Source of the DNA: Paenibacillus riograndensis SBR5
GTDB taxonomy: Bacteria; Bacillota; Bacilli; Paenibacillales; Paenibacillaceae
Assembly (NCBI RefSeq): GCF_000981585.1
Contig: NZ_LN831776.1
Coordinates: 4,633,187-4,697,186 of the forward strand
Length of the DNA: 64,000 bases
Reading direction: 5' to 3'
Position 1 is the first letter of the stretch. Each line of letters starts with the position of its first letter. The position numbers were made by a program, and so were the translations under genes. The notes under the pieces are model-generated. The model saw only the letters and a list, made by a program, of their open reading frames with translations, ran no database searches and had not been told where the DNA came from. Below, piece after piece: positions 34,300-44,380 of the stretch.

Positions 34300-35579
34300 T
34301 AAGGGCTCACCACAAGCGACACTGCAAGCTGCTCCCAGTCGACATGCGAGCGCAGACGTTCATTCACTTCTTCCAGTGTGATCGATTCATAGAGCGGAAG
34401 CACTTCAAAAAGGTCTCCTCCGCGGAACTGGTACCGCGTGAATTCATGGGCAATGCTCTCAGGCGAATTCAGCATTCGCAGATAGCCGCCGATTTTCTTT
34501 TTGCGGGCCCGTTCAAAATCCTTCTCCGCAAAACCAGACGCCAGCACGAGATTGATTTCTTCCTTTATCCGCTTCAGCAGCAGATCAGTATCTTTGGTAT
34601 CTCCGCCGATCGCCGAAAACGCGTATTGCGGTGAGCTGTTGAATTCATGTCCGAAGCTGTCCGAGATCAGCTCTTCGTCATACAATTTCTGGTACAAGGC
34701 CGTACTGCTTCCGAGCAGCAGGTCCAGCATCAGCTTGGTCGTCAAATCGCGGCGCACCGCAGCTTCCCCGGTCAGACCCTCCACCTTTTCCTTGAAGCCA
34801 AACAGCATCTTCGGCATGGACACCGCCAGCTTGCTCTCCTTGACTTTTGCCGCTACCTGTACAGGCTCTTCCTCAAAGATGCGCTGGATTTCACCCTGTT
34901 TGCCGTAAGATTTGCCGTTCTGGTTGTTGCGGATCAGCTCGAACACCTTCTCCGGATCGACTCCGCCAACTACAAATAACAGCATATTGCTGGGATGGTA
35001 GAAGGAATTGTAGCAGGTATACAAGGTTTCCTTGGTGATCGTGGCAATCGATTCGATGGTACCGGCAATATCGATATGGACCGGGTGTTTGGAATACATG
35101 GCTTCGATCAGGCCAAAATAAACGCGCCAGTCGGGATTATCCGCATACATATTGATTTCCTGGCCGATGATGCCCTTTTCCTTCTCCACATTCTCATCGG
35201 TGAAATAAGGCCGCTGCACGAAATCCACAAGTGTACTGAGATTGGTCTCGATATTTTCGGTTGCCGAAAAGAGGTAGACCGTCTGGTCAAAGCTGGTGAA
35301 CGCATTTGCTGAAGCCCCGTTGGATGCAAAGGTGGCGAAAATGTCGCCTTCCGGCTCCTCGAACATTTTGTGCTCCAGAAAGTGGGCTATGCCGTCGGGA
35401 ACGGTCGTTTCTTCGCCCCCTGCAACCTTGAAGTGATTATCCACGGACCCGTATTTGGTCGCAAAGGTGGCATAGGTTTTGAGAAAAGCCGGCTTCGGCA
35501 GCACATACACCTGCAGACCGTTATCCATAACCTCGTGATACAGCGTTTCTTGAAGTTTCTCGTAATGAATCTTTTCCAC
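34299..35579 (-). CDS. ymfH: M16 zinc peptidase (YmfH type), active subunit
   Basis: A 426-residue M16-family metallopeptidase. The inverted zinc motif is intact: HFLEH in GIAHFLEHKMFEE, with the third ligand Glu about 77 residues later in the NVEKEKGIIGQE stretch. The second homologous half has the usual SFGHEFNS-type segments. It starts at GTG 35579 after GGGGG and follows ymfF by two bases. The pair resembles active/inactive M16 heterodimers, for example AlbE/AlbF-like pairs. Target peptide is unknown. Confidence 0.92.
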   Translation of the reverse strand: MEKIHYEKLQETLYHEVMDNGLQVYVLPKPAFLKTYATFATKYGSVDNHFKVAGGEETTVPDGIAHFLEHKMFEEPEGDIFATFASNGASANAFTSFDQTVYLFSATENIETNLSTLVDFVQRPYFTDENVEKEKGIIGQEINMYADNPDWRVYFGLIEAMYSKHPVHIDIAGTIESIATITKETLYTCYNSFYHPSNMLLFVVGGVDPEKVFELIRNNQNGKSYGKQGEIQRIFEEEPVQVAAKVKESKLAVSMPKMLFGFKEKVEGLTGEAAVRRDLTTKLMLDLLLGSSTALYQKLYDEELISDSFGHEFNSSPQYAFSAIGGDTKDTDLLLKRIKEEINLVLASGFAEKDFERARKKKIGGYLRMLNSPESIAHEFTRYQFRGGDLFEVLPLYESITLEEVNERLRSHVDWEQLAVSLVVSP

Positions 35580-35581
35580 CG

Positions 35582-36859
35582 TTATTCCCCCTTCCCTGTC
35601 AGGAAATAAATCGTATCCAGCTCAAAGGTGCCGGCTGCAGCCTTCACATCTTCTGCCCCCGTGCTGTCAACCTGAGCCAGGAGTTCCTGGGCGGAGCGGT
35701 CTTTTCCGGACAACTGACGGTTGAAATCAAAGGATATCATTTCAAAAGCGGAGTCCTGGATTTCGGAGAGCAGATTGCGGATCATGGCTTTGGTCTGGCT
35801 CAGCTCCAGGTCACTGATATTCCCGGCCTGGAGTTCATCCAGCTGCTTGCGGATAATGTCCACGGCTTTGCTGTAGTTCTGTGTCTCAATTCCCGATTGA
35901 ATGGTGCCGATGCCTTTATGGCCGTCATAACGCGAGGATGCGTAATAAGCCAGGCTCTCTTTTTCCCGCACGTTCACAAACAGCTTGGAGTGCGGATATC
36001 CGCCCAGAATGCCGTTGTACATGAGCGCTGAAGCATACCTGTCATCTTTGTAAGTTATCGGGGTGCGCAGACCCATGTTGAGCTTCCCCTGATTGACATC
36101 GAGCTTCTCTTCCACAGTGCGGACCTCCGTTACGGCTACTGGTGAAAAATTGGAGGAATATCCTGCTGCATTCCCATGGGTACGGCCAAAATGGCGGGTC
36201 ACCAGCTTCTCTACTTCCTCAGGGGTGGTATCACCAACGACATACAGGTCGAGAATGGCTCCGCCCAGCCAGGAATGATAGGACTGATAAAGCGATTCCG
36301 GGGTAATGCCGTCGAGATCGGCTCTTTGGCCCAGCGGGTGGAGACGGTACGGTTCCTGACGGCACATTTCTTCAATGCAGCGTTCGGCTGCATAACGGAT
36401 TTTGTCGTTGACGATTGCCTCCAGCTTCTTGCGCACGGTTTCGCGCTCAGTGGCTACATAGGAAGCGCGGAAACTCCCATCCTCCAACAGCGGTTTTGTC
36501 AGCACCTCTCCAAGGAACGCAAACGATTCGCCCAGCAGGCTTTCTTTGCTCTGCACGAAGGAATCATTGATTGTATCCATACGGAACTGGACAATCTGAT
36601 AGTCGCCTCTTTTATAAATGTCAAAACCGAACCCGGCCCCGTACAACTCCTCCAGACGCTCACGGAACTGTGTGGTTTCGGGATAATTTGCCGTTCCTCT
36701 GCGCAGCACAAAGGGAATCAGCGCTGTCGGGGTCACCGTATGTTCATCAAGCGGAACACCGGCATAGAGTGAGATGGCGAACGTCTTGAACGCCTTGGTC
36801 GGCAGAACGTGAATGCGCATCCCTGCGGCGCTGCCATGTTGAAAACCGTTATTTGTCAA
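35582..36859 (-). CDS. ymfF: M16 peptidase-like protein (YmfF type), inactive partner
   Basis: A 425-residue M16-fold protein. The region aligned with the HxxEH motif of its partner reads ALIPFVLRRGTANY, with no zinc ligands, so it is presumably the non-catalytic half of a heterodimer with ymfH. The second half is conserved (REKESLAYYASSRYDGHKG). The start is TTG 36859, eight bases after AAAGGAG, which gives the same length as its partner; upstream frame extends to 36946 without a site. Confidence 0.88.
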   Translation of the reverse strand: MTNNGFQHGSAAGMRIHVLPTKAFKTFAISLYAGVPLDEHTVTPTALIPFVLRRGTANYPETTQFRERLEELYGAGFGFDIYKRGDYQIVQFRMDTINDSFVQSKESLLGESFAFLGEVLTKPLLEDGSFRASYVATERETVRKKLEAIVNDKIRYAAERCIEEMCRQEPYRLHPLGQRADLDGITPESLYQSYHSWLGGAILDLYVVGDTTPEEVEKLVTRHFGRTHGNAAGYSSNFSPVAVTEVRTVEEKLDVNQGKLNMGLRTPITYKDDRYASALMYNGILGGYPHSKLFVNVREKESLAYYASSRYDGHKGIGTIQSGIETQNYSKAVDIIRKQLDELQAGNISDLELSQTKAMIRNLLSEIQDSAFEMISFDFNRQLSGKDRSAQELLAQVDSTGAEDVKAAAGTFELDTIYFLTGKGE

Positions 36860-36891
36860 GTCCAAAACTCCTTTGCGGCGGGGATAACTGC

Positions 36892-36947
36892 CATATAAGC
36901 TAAACTTAAGAGCAACGGGAAGCCGGATTCTTAAGTTCACACTCAAT
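36892..36947. repeat. Possible remnant of the MITE-like element
   Basis: AACTTAAGA (36903-36911) and TCTTAAGTT (36929-36937) are a perfect 9-bp inverted repeat. Their outer flanks (ATATAAGCTA and CACACTCAATA) resemble the terminal repeats of the element at 26549-26766. It may be an internally deleted copy. Confidence 0.4.
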
Positions 36948-36994
36948 ACAACAAGTTTATGAAGTATTATCCATTCTAAACCATTCCAAAGTAA

Positions 36995-37028
36995 GGAAGC
37001 AACCGGAAGCAGGCTGCCGGTTGCTCTT
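36995..37028 (-). terminator. Terminator of sleB
   Basis: GCAACCGG and CCGGTTGC form a perfect 8-bp stem, followed by TTCCTTACTTT on the minus strand, 39 bp past the sleB stop. The U-tract is interrupted. Confidence 0.6.
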
Positions 37029-37066
37029 GGTCGATTTTTGTCTTGTATGGCACTGCGTATTGCCGG

Positions 37067-37930
37067 CTACATGCAGAAAATATGCTGGCCGATGGTCTTC
37101 ACCTGCGGACGGCTCCAAATCCATTTGGAGGTGGCTGTCTTCGGATTGAAGTAATAAATGCAGCCGCCGGAAGGGTCCCACCCGTTAAGGGCCTGCTGCA
37201 CCGCCTTGCGCGCCTGTTCATTCGGCTCCAGATAAATCTGTCCATCCGCCACCGCGGTGAAGGCGCCCGGCTGAAAAATTACACCGGAAGGTGTATTCGG
37301 GAAGTTTGGTGATTTCACACGGTTCAGAATCACTGCGGCTACTGCGACCTGGCCTTCAAACGGTTCACCGCGCGACTCGCCATATACTGCATTGGCCATA
37401 ATTCTGAGATCATTCTCCGACAGCCCCATGGTGTTGCCCGAGCTAAGCTCGGCTGTATTCGTGTTGGCCCCATTTGAAGCTCCGGTGTTCCCATTGCCTT
37501 CCGTCTTATTGGCAGTGCTGGTTGACGGTTCTGTAGGCCTCCAGGCTTTGGTGGCGTTATAGAGCTTCAGCTTTGTTTTGGCCCCTACAATACCATCTGC
37601 CTCCATCCCGAATTTCCACTGGAACCAGGTAACGGCATTTCTGGTTTTGGCCCCGAATTGGCTGTCTATGGCACCCGCATAATATCCGAGATGCTTGAGT
37701 CTGCCCTGCAGCTCGTAGACATCCTGTCCGGAAGAACCCACCTTAAGCGGGGTTGTCCCGAATACAGGCAGCGCCTCTTCCTCCGGCACAATACCCTCCG
37801 TCATTACAGATGTATGATTATTCTGATTCGCGTAGACTGCACCTGGTTCCTTGAGGAGTATAGCTGTGGACGGTGCAGCTGCCAGTGCAAGGGTTAGTGC
37901 GGCAAATATCCATTGCGTATGCTTTTTCAT
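37067..37930 (-). CDS. sleB: Spore cortex-lytic enzyme SleB
   Basis: A secreted germination hydrolase of 287 residues. It has a signal peptide (KKHTQWIFAALTLALAAAPS), a peptidoglycan-binding domain (VGSSGQDVYELQGRLKHLGYYAG, FGMEADGIVGAKT), a Ser/Thr/Asn-rich linker and the SleB/CwlJ catalytic domain beginning MANAVYGESRGEPFEGQVAVAAVILNR-like, where the Glu after YG is catalytic. It degrades spore cortex as a lytic transglycosylase. The usual partner ypeB is not next to it here, since the neighbours are ymfF and spoIIIE; it may be elsewhere. Confidence 0.9.
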   Translation of the reverse strand: MKKHTQWIFAALTLALAAAPSTAILLKEPGAVYANQNNHTSVMTEGIVPEEEALPVFGTTPLKVGSSGQDVYELQGRLKHLGYYAGAIDSQFGAKTRNAVTWFQWKFGMEADGIVGAKTKLKLYNATKAWRPTEPSTSTANKTEGNGNTGASNGANTNTAELSSGNTMGLSENDLRIMANAVYGESRGEPFEGQVAVAAVILNRVKSPNFPNTPSGVIFQPGAFTAVADGQIYLEPNEQARKAVQQALNGWDPSGGCIYYFNPKTATSKWIWSRPQVKTIGQHIFCM

Positions 37931-38065
37931 TAGGGATCGCTCTACCTTTCTCTTGTAAGTTCTGCATGGATGGCTAAAGTTATTATGACGACTGGCAGCG
38001 CATCCTATGCATTACCGGCTTCGAAACAAGCTCTCCCGGTCAATCCAGTTTGCCTGGGAACACAA

Positions 38066-38096
38066 CAAACCCCTTTCCAACAAGGAAAGGGGCTTG
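38066..38096 (-). terminator. Terminator of spoIIIE
   Basis: AAGCCCCTTTCC pairs with GGAAAGGGGTTT, followed by GTTGTG on the minus strand, 25 bp past the stop. Confidence 0.8.
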
Positions 38097-38120
38097 ATCC
38101 CGAAAAAGTAAAAGGATTAG

Positions 38121-40772
38121 TTACGAGCTAATCCGGTTATGCTGGTACTGCTCAAGAGACATCAACACCTCGCGAGGTTTACTGCCCTCGTATGGACCGA
38201 TCACACTCCGGGCCTCCATGGCATCAATCAGCCGGGCAGCGCGGGTGTAACCTACACGCATGCGCCGCTGAAGCAGCGATACAGAAGCCTGCTTCGCTTC
38301 CAGCACAATCTGTACCGCCTGCTCGTACAATTCATCCTGCGGCTCATCGTCTTCTGTCACCGTGTCATCCACTTCAGGGACAATGGACTCATCGTAATTG
38401 GCTTCCCCCTGGCTGCTGACATACTGGACAATCGTTTCTACTTCCTGATCGCTCATAAAAGCACCCTGGACGCGTATCGGCTTCGATGCGCCCATAGGCA
38501 GGAAGAGCATATCGCCCCGCCCCAGCAGTTTCTCCGCTCCCGGCATATCCAGAATGGTCCGCGAATCGACGTTAGAGGACACTCCAAACGCAATACGTGA
38601 AGGAATATTAGCCTTAATAAGTCCTGTGATGACATCGACGGACGGACGCTGGGTTGCAATGATTAAGTGGATGCCGGCTGCACGGGCCATTTGCGCCAGG
38701 CGGCAGATCGCATCCTCGACATCATTAGCTGCAACCATCATGAGATCGGCAAGCTCGTCCACAATCACCACAATATAAGGCAGCACCGCAGCCGGGTTAT
38801 CCTTCATCAGATTATTGTAGCCTTCCACATTGCGCGTGCCCGATTTGGAGAAGAGTTCATATCTTTTCTCCATTTCAACCACAATTTTCTTCAGCGCCAG
38901 GCTGGCCCGCTTGGGATCTGTGACGACCGGAGCGAGCAGATGAGGAATTCCGTTATACACATTAAGCTCAACCATCTTGGGGTCAACCATCAGAAACTTA
39001 ACCTCATTCGGTTTGGCCTTATATAAAATACTGGTAATAATCCCGTTAATGCAGACAGACTTCCCGGAGCCCGTCGCTCCCGCTACAAGGAGATGGGGCA
39101 TCTTGGCCAGATTGCCGACAATCGTCTGCCCGGAAATATCCCGCCCGAAGGCAATCGATAATCTGGATTCGGCATCCTGGAAAATCTGGGTCTCCATGAC
39201 CTCGCGCATGGTTACGACCGACACTTCCGGATTAGGCACTTCAATCCCGATGGCAGACTTGCCTGGAATAGGCGCCTCCATACGGATATCCTTCGCCGCC
39301 AGGGCCAGCGCTATATCATCCGTCAGATTCACAATGCGGCTGACCTTGACCCCGATATCCGGTTGAATCTCGTACCTTGTAACTGCTGGTCCTCTAACCA
39401 CCTCAAGCACCTTCGCCCGCACGCCAAAGCTCTCCAGCGTGGCTTCCAGCTTGCGTGCCGTCTGCATGTAATCATTCTGGTCGCCGGACTTGCCCCCGCT
39501 GTTAGGCTTAGCCAAAAGCCGGAAAGGCGGCAGCTTGTACGGCTTGGGCGGAGGAGGCAGCGGTACGGGAACTGGTTCTCCACCCTCCGCCGAATCCAGC
39601 AGCCCGTCCAGCTCAAGCCGTGTCAGATCCTCTTCCGGCACCGCTTCCTCAGCCGTGGCACCTCCGTTAACCGGAGGTGTACCCGAAACGGCTTCCCTGA
39701 CCGCTCCACTGCGCGCTGCAGGAGAAAATTCGCTCCACTCTTCGCGATCCTCCGCATTCAAGCCTTCTGCGCGGATATGCTCGAAGAAATCACGAATAAT
39801 CGGAGTAACAGGCTCCATATCATCACCCAGGTAATCTTCATCATCGTCCAGCTGTGACTGATCTCCTGCGGAGAAACCAGAGATAATAGGTTCGGAAGGG
39901 GTGCCGGCCAGCACCACATCTGCCTCTTCATCCGCCGGATGGGCTTCGCCCGCAGGCTGTCCAGTCCTTGAAGCTCCGCTGAACCAGCCCCCGATTCTCC
40001 GCAGGAACTGCGGCTGGCTGCGGCTTGGAAGCTGCTGATCATCCTCATCCTCATCGTCGTCATCCTGCACAGGCTGTGGAGCAGCCGTTCTTCCGGTTCT
40101 AGCAGGTCTGGAGGTTACCGGAACCGCAGCCGGCCGGTTGGCGGTCCTCTGCCGGATGCCTTCCGCCAGCTTCATTACCCGGACCCGAAGCAAGGTAAAC
40201 AGTTCTACATAGGAGAGGTTCGTGATCAGCATAAAGCTGATCGCCAGCATGACGATCATCAGCAGCTTGGCGCCCAGACTGCCGAACAGCCACAGCAAAG
40301 CTGCGTACTCCAGCGCCCCCACGTATCCTCCGCTGATATCCTTGCCCAGCATGTATACCTCACTGCCGTCTGCACCAGATGAAAGCGAGCCTGACAGATC
40401 ATTATGTATTTGGGCCAGCACATTGCCGGGATGAAGCATCGATAAAGGGCCTAATTTCTGCTCCATGGCCGAAATCGTGCTCATCAGGCACATGGACAGC
40501 ACCAGCAGCAGCGCACCGGAATGGCGGCTTGTCCATTTGGAAGGCCACCTCCGGTGAATCATGACCATCAATCCATAAAAAATACCTACCAGCGGCAGCA
40601 CAAAATAGAATCTGCCTAATAAATAGCCTGACATATTCGAGAGGGAGCGCCCTACCGCCGCCTCACCGGATAATGCGATGACGGAGATTGTAATCAGCAT
40701 AATCCCATAGATTTCATATTTTAAAACGCTGCCGAGCAGCGCCTTTTTCTTTTTCTTTCTTCGTTTAGCCAC
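38121..40772 (-). CDS. spoIIIE: DNA translocase FtsK/SpoIIIE
   Basis: An 883-residue septal DNA pump that moves the chromosome into the forespore. Four transmembrane helices lie in the first 190 residues, followed by a long acidic, Pro-rich linker (about 220-420). The RecA-like motor has Walker [10 protein letters not shown] and Walker [13 protein letters not shown], and the C-terminal gamma winged helix is present ([20 protein letters not shown]). It is longer than B. subtilis SpoIIIE, mainly in the linker. The start is GTG 40772, eight bases after GGGGG. Whether it acts only in sporulation or also in division cannot be told. Confidence 0.95.
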   Translation of the reverse strand: MAKRRKKKKKALLGSVLKYEIYGIMLITISVIALSGEAAVGRSLSNMSGYLLGRFYFVLPLVGIFYGLMVMIHRRWPSKWTSRHSGALLLVLSMCLMSTISAMEQKLGPLSMLHPGNVLAQIHNDLSGSLSSGADGSEVYMLGKDISGGYVGALEYAALLWLFGSLGAKLLMIVMLAISFMLITNLSYVELFTLLRVRVMKLAEGIRQRTANRPAAVPVTSRPARTGRTAAPQPVQDDDDEDEDDQQLPSRSQPQFLRRIGGWFSGASRTGQPAGEAHPADEEADVVLAGTPSEPIISGFSAGDQSQLDDDEDYLGDDMEPVTPIIRDFFEHIRAEGLNAEDREEWSEFSPAARSGAVREAVSGTPPVNGGATAEEAVPEEDLTRLELDGLLDSAEGGEPVPVPLPPPPKPYKLPPFRLLAKPNSGGKSGDQNDYMQTARKLEATLESFGVRAKVLEVVRGPAVTRYEIQPDIGVKVSRIVNLTDDIALALAAKDIRMEAPIPGKSAIGIEVPNPEVSVVTMREVMETQIFQDAESRLSIAFGRDISGQTIVGNLAKMPHLLVAGATGSGKSVCINGIITSILYKAKPNEVKFLMVDPKMVELNVYNGIPHLLAPVVTDPKRASLALKKIVVEMEKRYELFSKSGTRNVEGYNNLMKDNPAAVLPYIVVIVDELADLMMVAANDVEDAICRLAQMARAAGIHLIIATQRPSVDVITGLIKANIPSRIAFGVSSNVDSRTILDMPGAEKLLGRGDMLFLPMGASKPIRVQGAFMSDQEVETIVQYVSSQGEANYDESIVPEVDDTVTEDDEPQDELYEQAVQIVLEAKQASVSLLQRRMRVGYTRAARLIDAMEARSVIGPYEGSKPREVLMSLEQYQHNRISS

Positions 40773-40900
40773 AACAGCCACCCCCGGAACAATATTATAC
40801 CATATAATGGCGTGGCGTACCTATGTTCTCTTTTGTCAGAAAATGCATCTTTCTGCATGTTGTTCGCATTTCCTGCCAACGTTTCCGGGGGATTGTTATT

Positions 40901-41113
40901 TTATTTCCAGCTGATGATGGCTCCCGGTGAAAATGCCGGGTCCAGATACTTTTCCAGCGGACAATCCAGCAGCCTGACGATACGCGCCCGTCCGCGGTCC
41001 AGCGGTTCCACCTGCATCAGGAGCCCCTGAAAGCTGACCTCTTCAAGCGGCTCCATGAAGCTGACTGCCCCTTCAAATACTTGTTCCAGCGGAATAACAG
41101 TATACAAGGTCAT
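40901..41113 (-). CDS. ylzJ: YlzJ-like protein
   Basis: A 70-residue protein matching the YlzJ-like family ([15 protein letters not shown] at the start, [17 protein letters not shown] near the end). It overlaps the upstream tepA by four bases, so it is translationally coupled. Function is unknown. The order tepA-ylzJ-spoIIIE is the conserved one. Confidence 0.9.
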   Translation of the reverse strand: MTLYTVIPLEQVFEGAVSFMEPLEEVSFQGLLMQVEPLDRGRARIVRLLDCPLEKYLDPAFSPGAIISWK

Positions 41114-41889
41114 TGTGTAAGCCCTCCCTGCATAACCTGTTCCACCAGCTGCCCTGTCTCACCGGCAATCATTCCGTTCAACCGGGACAGCGCTGCACCG
41201 ATTCCGCCTACCTCATCCATCAGTCCGTACTTGACCGCATCATAACCGCCGACTGCCGTACCGATATCCCGGTTCAGCTCACCGGTACGGAACATCAGAT
41301 CCTTGAACTGCTGCTCGGATATCCGTGAATGAGAGGTTACAAACCTCACCATCCTCTCCTGCATCCGCTCCATATATTCAAAAGTCTGCGGTACCCCGAT
41401 CACCAGGCCGTTCATACGGATCGGATGAATCGTCATCGTCGCGCTCTCGGCAATGATGGAGTAGCTGGAGGCTACTGCAATCGGCACGCCGATGCTGTGT
41501 CCTCCGCCAATGACCACAGTCACCGTAGGCTTCGACAGCGAAGCGATCATCTCCGCAATCGCAAGCCCGGCCTCAACATCACCGCCGACCGTATTCAGAA
41601 TAATCAGCAGGCCTTTGATCGTTTTGCTCTGCTCGGCGGCAACCAGCTGTGGAATAATATGTTCGTATTTGGTGGTTTTATTATGCGGAGGCAGCACAAA
41701 ATGCCCCTCAATCTGTCCGATAATGGTTATGCAGAAAATGTCCGGCTCACCGGTGGGCACAGCGGTCTGACCCAGCTCTTTCACCATTCCTGCCGTTCCC
41801 GGAAGAACCGGCTCGCTGGTTTGCGGTTTCACCCCATCCGGGAGAACTTCCTCATTTGTGCCGACATTTGTCCCTTCAGTTGCTTCCAT
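41110..41889 (-). CDS. tepA: ClpP-like protease TepA (YmfB)
   Basis: A 259-residue ClpP/crotonase-fold protein of the translocation-enhancing protein type. The serine nucleophile lies in [14 protein letters not shown], and the catalytic His candidate in [12 protein letters not shown]. No signal peptide is present, so it is cytoplasmic; in B. subtilis TepA it is proposed to digest signal peptides after secretion. The first 50 residues are low-complexity. The start is ATG 41889, downstream of AAGGGAG; a longer GTG frame to 41922 lacks a site. Confidence 0.9.
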   Translation of the reverse strand: MEATEGTNVGTNEEVLPDGVKPQTSEPVLPGTAGMVKELGQTAVPTGEPDIFCITIIGQIEGHFVLPPHNKTTKYEHIIPQLVAAEQSKTIKGLLIILNTVGGDVEAGLAIAEMIASLSKPTVTVVIGGGHSIGVPIAVASSYSIIAESATMTIHPIRMNGLVIGVPQTFEYMERMQERMVRFVTSHSRISEQQFKDLMFRTGELNRDIGTAVGGYDAVKYGLMDEVGGIGAALSRLNGMIAGETGQLVEQVMQGGLTQ

Positions 41890-42072
41890 ATGTTCGCAGC
41901 GCTCCCTTTTTGCTTGCAGCACTCGCGGCTGCAGCCATACTAGCTCTGGTTAGTATGACATTTCAGGGGACTTCCTTATGCACCCGGTCTTAATATTTGT
42001 CCACTGTAGGGACAAATTCGATATGCTCCTTTTCCTCCTGACGCAGCAGAGCCATACAGCAATGCCTTATGC

Positions 42073-42126
42073 AAAAACCCCTTCCCCCCTGGAAACCGTC
42101 CAATATTTCCGGGGAGAAGGGGCTTT
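42073..42126 (-). terminator. Terminator of rnjB
   Basis: AAGCCCCTTCTCCCC pairs with GGGGGGAAGGGGTTTTT around a 20-base loop on the minus strand, 42 bp past the stop. Confidence 0.88.
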
Positions 42127-42167
42127 TGGCCCTGCGTTTATTTATTAAGAAGGAGCTTGCTTCTTGA

Positions 42168-43847
42168 TTACACTTCCATGATGATCGGAAGGATCATCGG
42201 TCTGCGGCGTGTCTGCTCATAGAGGAAACGGCCGAGTGAATCCTTAACGCTTGTCTTCAGAGAAGCCCATTCATTGACCTTCTCGCTCATCAGGCGCTGC
42301 AGTGTGCCGGATACAATCCGGTTTGCTTCGTCCAGAAGCCCTTCGGATTCCCGTACATATACAAAGCCGCGGGAGATAATATCCGGTCCGGAAACAATAG
42401 CTCCGTTCTGCTTGCTCAGCGTCACAACCACTACAAGAATACCGTCCTGGGACAGCAGCTTGCGGTCACGCAATACAATGTTGCCTACATCCCCAACACC
42501 AAGTCCGTCAATCAGCACGTTGCCTGCTGTTACCTTGCCGGCTCTGCGTGCTGAACCGCCGGAAATCTCAATCACTTCACCCAGTTCGGTAATGAAGATG
42601 TTCGCGGGTTCTACACCTACGGATTCGGCAAGCAGGGCATGTCTGCGCTGCATCCGGAATTCACCGTGAATGGGAAGGAAATATTTCGGTTTCATCAGGT
42701 TGAGCATAAGCTTCAGTTCTTCCTGGCTGCCGTGTCCCGATACGTGAACACCGGAATTGGACCCGCTGTAGATCACGTTGGCGCCCAGCCGGAACAGTTC
42801 ATCGATGGTACGGCCGACATACTTCTCATTGCCTGGTACCGGAGTTGCCGCAATAATTACGGTGTCGCCCGGCAGGATGTCAACCTTGCGGTGACTGGAG
42901 CGCGCCATACGGGTAAGCGCCGACATAGGCTCGCCCTGGCTGCCTGTGCACAATACCACTACGCGGTTGCCGGCCATTCTGTTCATTTCTTCCGGTTCAA
43001 TCAGCATGCCGTCGGGAACGTGAAGATACCCAAGCTCGGAAGCAATGGACACGACATTGACCATACTGCGCCCGATAACGGTAATCTTGCGTCCAGTCGA
43101 TTCAGCCGCATTCACTACCTGCTGGATGCGGTGCACGTTGGAAGCGAAGGTTGCAACCACCACACGCTGTTCGGCTTTGCGGAAAATATCCTCCAGCACG
43201 ATGCCGACATTCTTCTCCGAAGGAGTGAAGCCCGGCTTCTCCGCATTTGTACTGTCTGACATGAGCGCAAGCACGCCTCTTTGCCCGATTTCAGCCATCC
43301 GGTGCAGGTTGGCAAACTGGCCATTAACTGGGGTATGGTCAAATTTGAAGTCACCAGTGTGAACAACATTGCCTTCCGGTGTCTCGATGCATACGCCGAC
43401 CGAGTCGGGAATACTATGATTTGTTCTGAAGAAAGTTACTTTGAGTGAGCTGCCCAGTTCAATTTCAGAATCCTCATTGATCAGAATCCGTTTGGTTTCG
43501 CCGAGGAGATTCGCTTCCTTGAGCTTATTCTCTACAAGGCCCAGCGTAAGTCTTGTTCCGTAAACCGGAACATTCAGGTTCTTAAGCACATACGATAACC
43601 CGCCAATGTGATCTTCGTGTCCGTGGGTAAGAACGATACCTCTGACTTTGTCACGGTTCTCAGTTAAGTAAGAGATGTCAGGAATAACAATGTCAATCCC
43701 GAGCATATCCTCTTCCGGGAACTTAAGTCCCGCATCCACGACTACAATATCGTTTCCGTATTGTACCACATACATGTTTTTTCCGATCTCTCCGACTCCG
43801 CCCAAAGCGAAAATCGTCAATTTATCGTTGTTGTTTTTTTTGGACAA
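42168..43847 (-). CDS. rnjB: Ribonuclease J (RnjB type)
   Basis: A 559-residue metallo-beta-lactamase/beta-CASP ribonuclease with 5'-3' exo and endo activity. The zinc motif is LTHGHEDHIGG, followed by VHTGDFKFD and the beta-CASP motifs (SDSTNAEKPG, CTGSQGEPMSALTRMA, HVSGHGSQEE), then FLPIHGEFRM. Its position upstream of tepA matches B. subtilis ymfA (rnjB), so I name it RnjB by synteny. The start is TTG 43847, ten bases after GGAGGG. A 533-bp gap lies upstream. Confidence 0.93.
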   Translation of the reverse strand: MSKKNNNDKLTIFALGGVGEIGKNMYVVQYGNDIVVVDAGLKFPEEDMLGIDIVIPDISYLTENRDKVRGIVLTHGHEDHIGGLSYVLKNLNVPVYGTRLTLGLVENKLKEANLLGETKRILINEDSEIELGSSLKVTFFRTNHSIPDSVGVCIETPEGNVVHTGDFKFDHTPVNGQFANLHRMAEIGQRGVLALMSDSTNAEKPGFTPSEKNVGIVLEDIFRKAEQRVVVATFASNVHRIQQVVNAAESTGRKITVIGRSMVNVVSIASELGYLHVPDGMLIEPEEMNRMAGNRVVVLCTGSQGEPMSALTRMARSSHRKVDILPGDTVIIAATPVPGNEKYVGRTIDELFRLGANVIYSGSNSGVHVSGHGSQEELKLMLNLMKPKYFLPIHGEFRMQRRHALLAESVGVEPANIFITELGEVIEISGGSARRAGKVTAGNVLIDGLGVGDVGNIVLRDRKLLSQDGILVVVVTLSKQNGAIVSGPDIISRGFVYVRESEGLLDEANRIVSGTLQRLMSEKVNEWASLKTSVKDSLGRFLYEQTRRRPMILPIIMEV

Positions 43848-44380
43848 ATGAATCTAACCCTCCTATGATGTTGGACGTCATACTTTTATTTGCAAACCAT
43901 AAGCTCCATTATCTCAGCGGCGCTGAACACATCTTCAAATTGCTGATAGCTTCCACGATCAACAAGGAAATTCCATAAGTCTGTATAATTTCGCACTGCG
44001 AAAATTCCTGAAATCGGGCAGTGAACCCCTTCTTGAGCGGAAAACCCCCGTCAAAACTCACTGCACGCGCCCCTTGCGCGAAAATCTGGCAACATTAGCA
44101 CAGACTTATTCAAGGACCTATCCTGTCTCACAATGTAAAAATACATTGACGGAAGATTACCGCATATTTAATTTTAACCGCACCCAGTCACTTAATGACA
44201 TTATACATGATTTTTTTGGCAAAAGACAAGTCATCGACCCGGTAACCCTTTTCTTTCCTTAATTTTAGGGCTAAAACCTTAATATTGCGTTAATAATTTT
44301 GCCACAAAATATACAAAAGCCGGCACCCCTTTGACAAGGAATGCCGGCTTAAATCTGATTATGGATGGAACATAAATGCG
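43848..44380. other. 533-bp intergenic region with several dyads
   Basis: No gene is convincing here. It contains the dapA terminator (44315-44350), the rnjB ribosome site, and three clear dyads: TTTCGCA-C-TGCGAAA (43989-44003), CGCG-N7-CGCG (near 44074) and CAATGTA-AAAA-TACATTG (44131-44148). It presumably holds the rnjB promoter and leader; I could not place a convincing -35/-10 pair. Confidence 0.6.
44315..44350 (-). terminator. Terminator of dapA
   Basis: AAGCCGGCATTCC pairs with GGGTGCCGGCTT and is followed by TTGTAT on the minus strand, 30 bp past the dapA stop. Confidence 0.85.
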
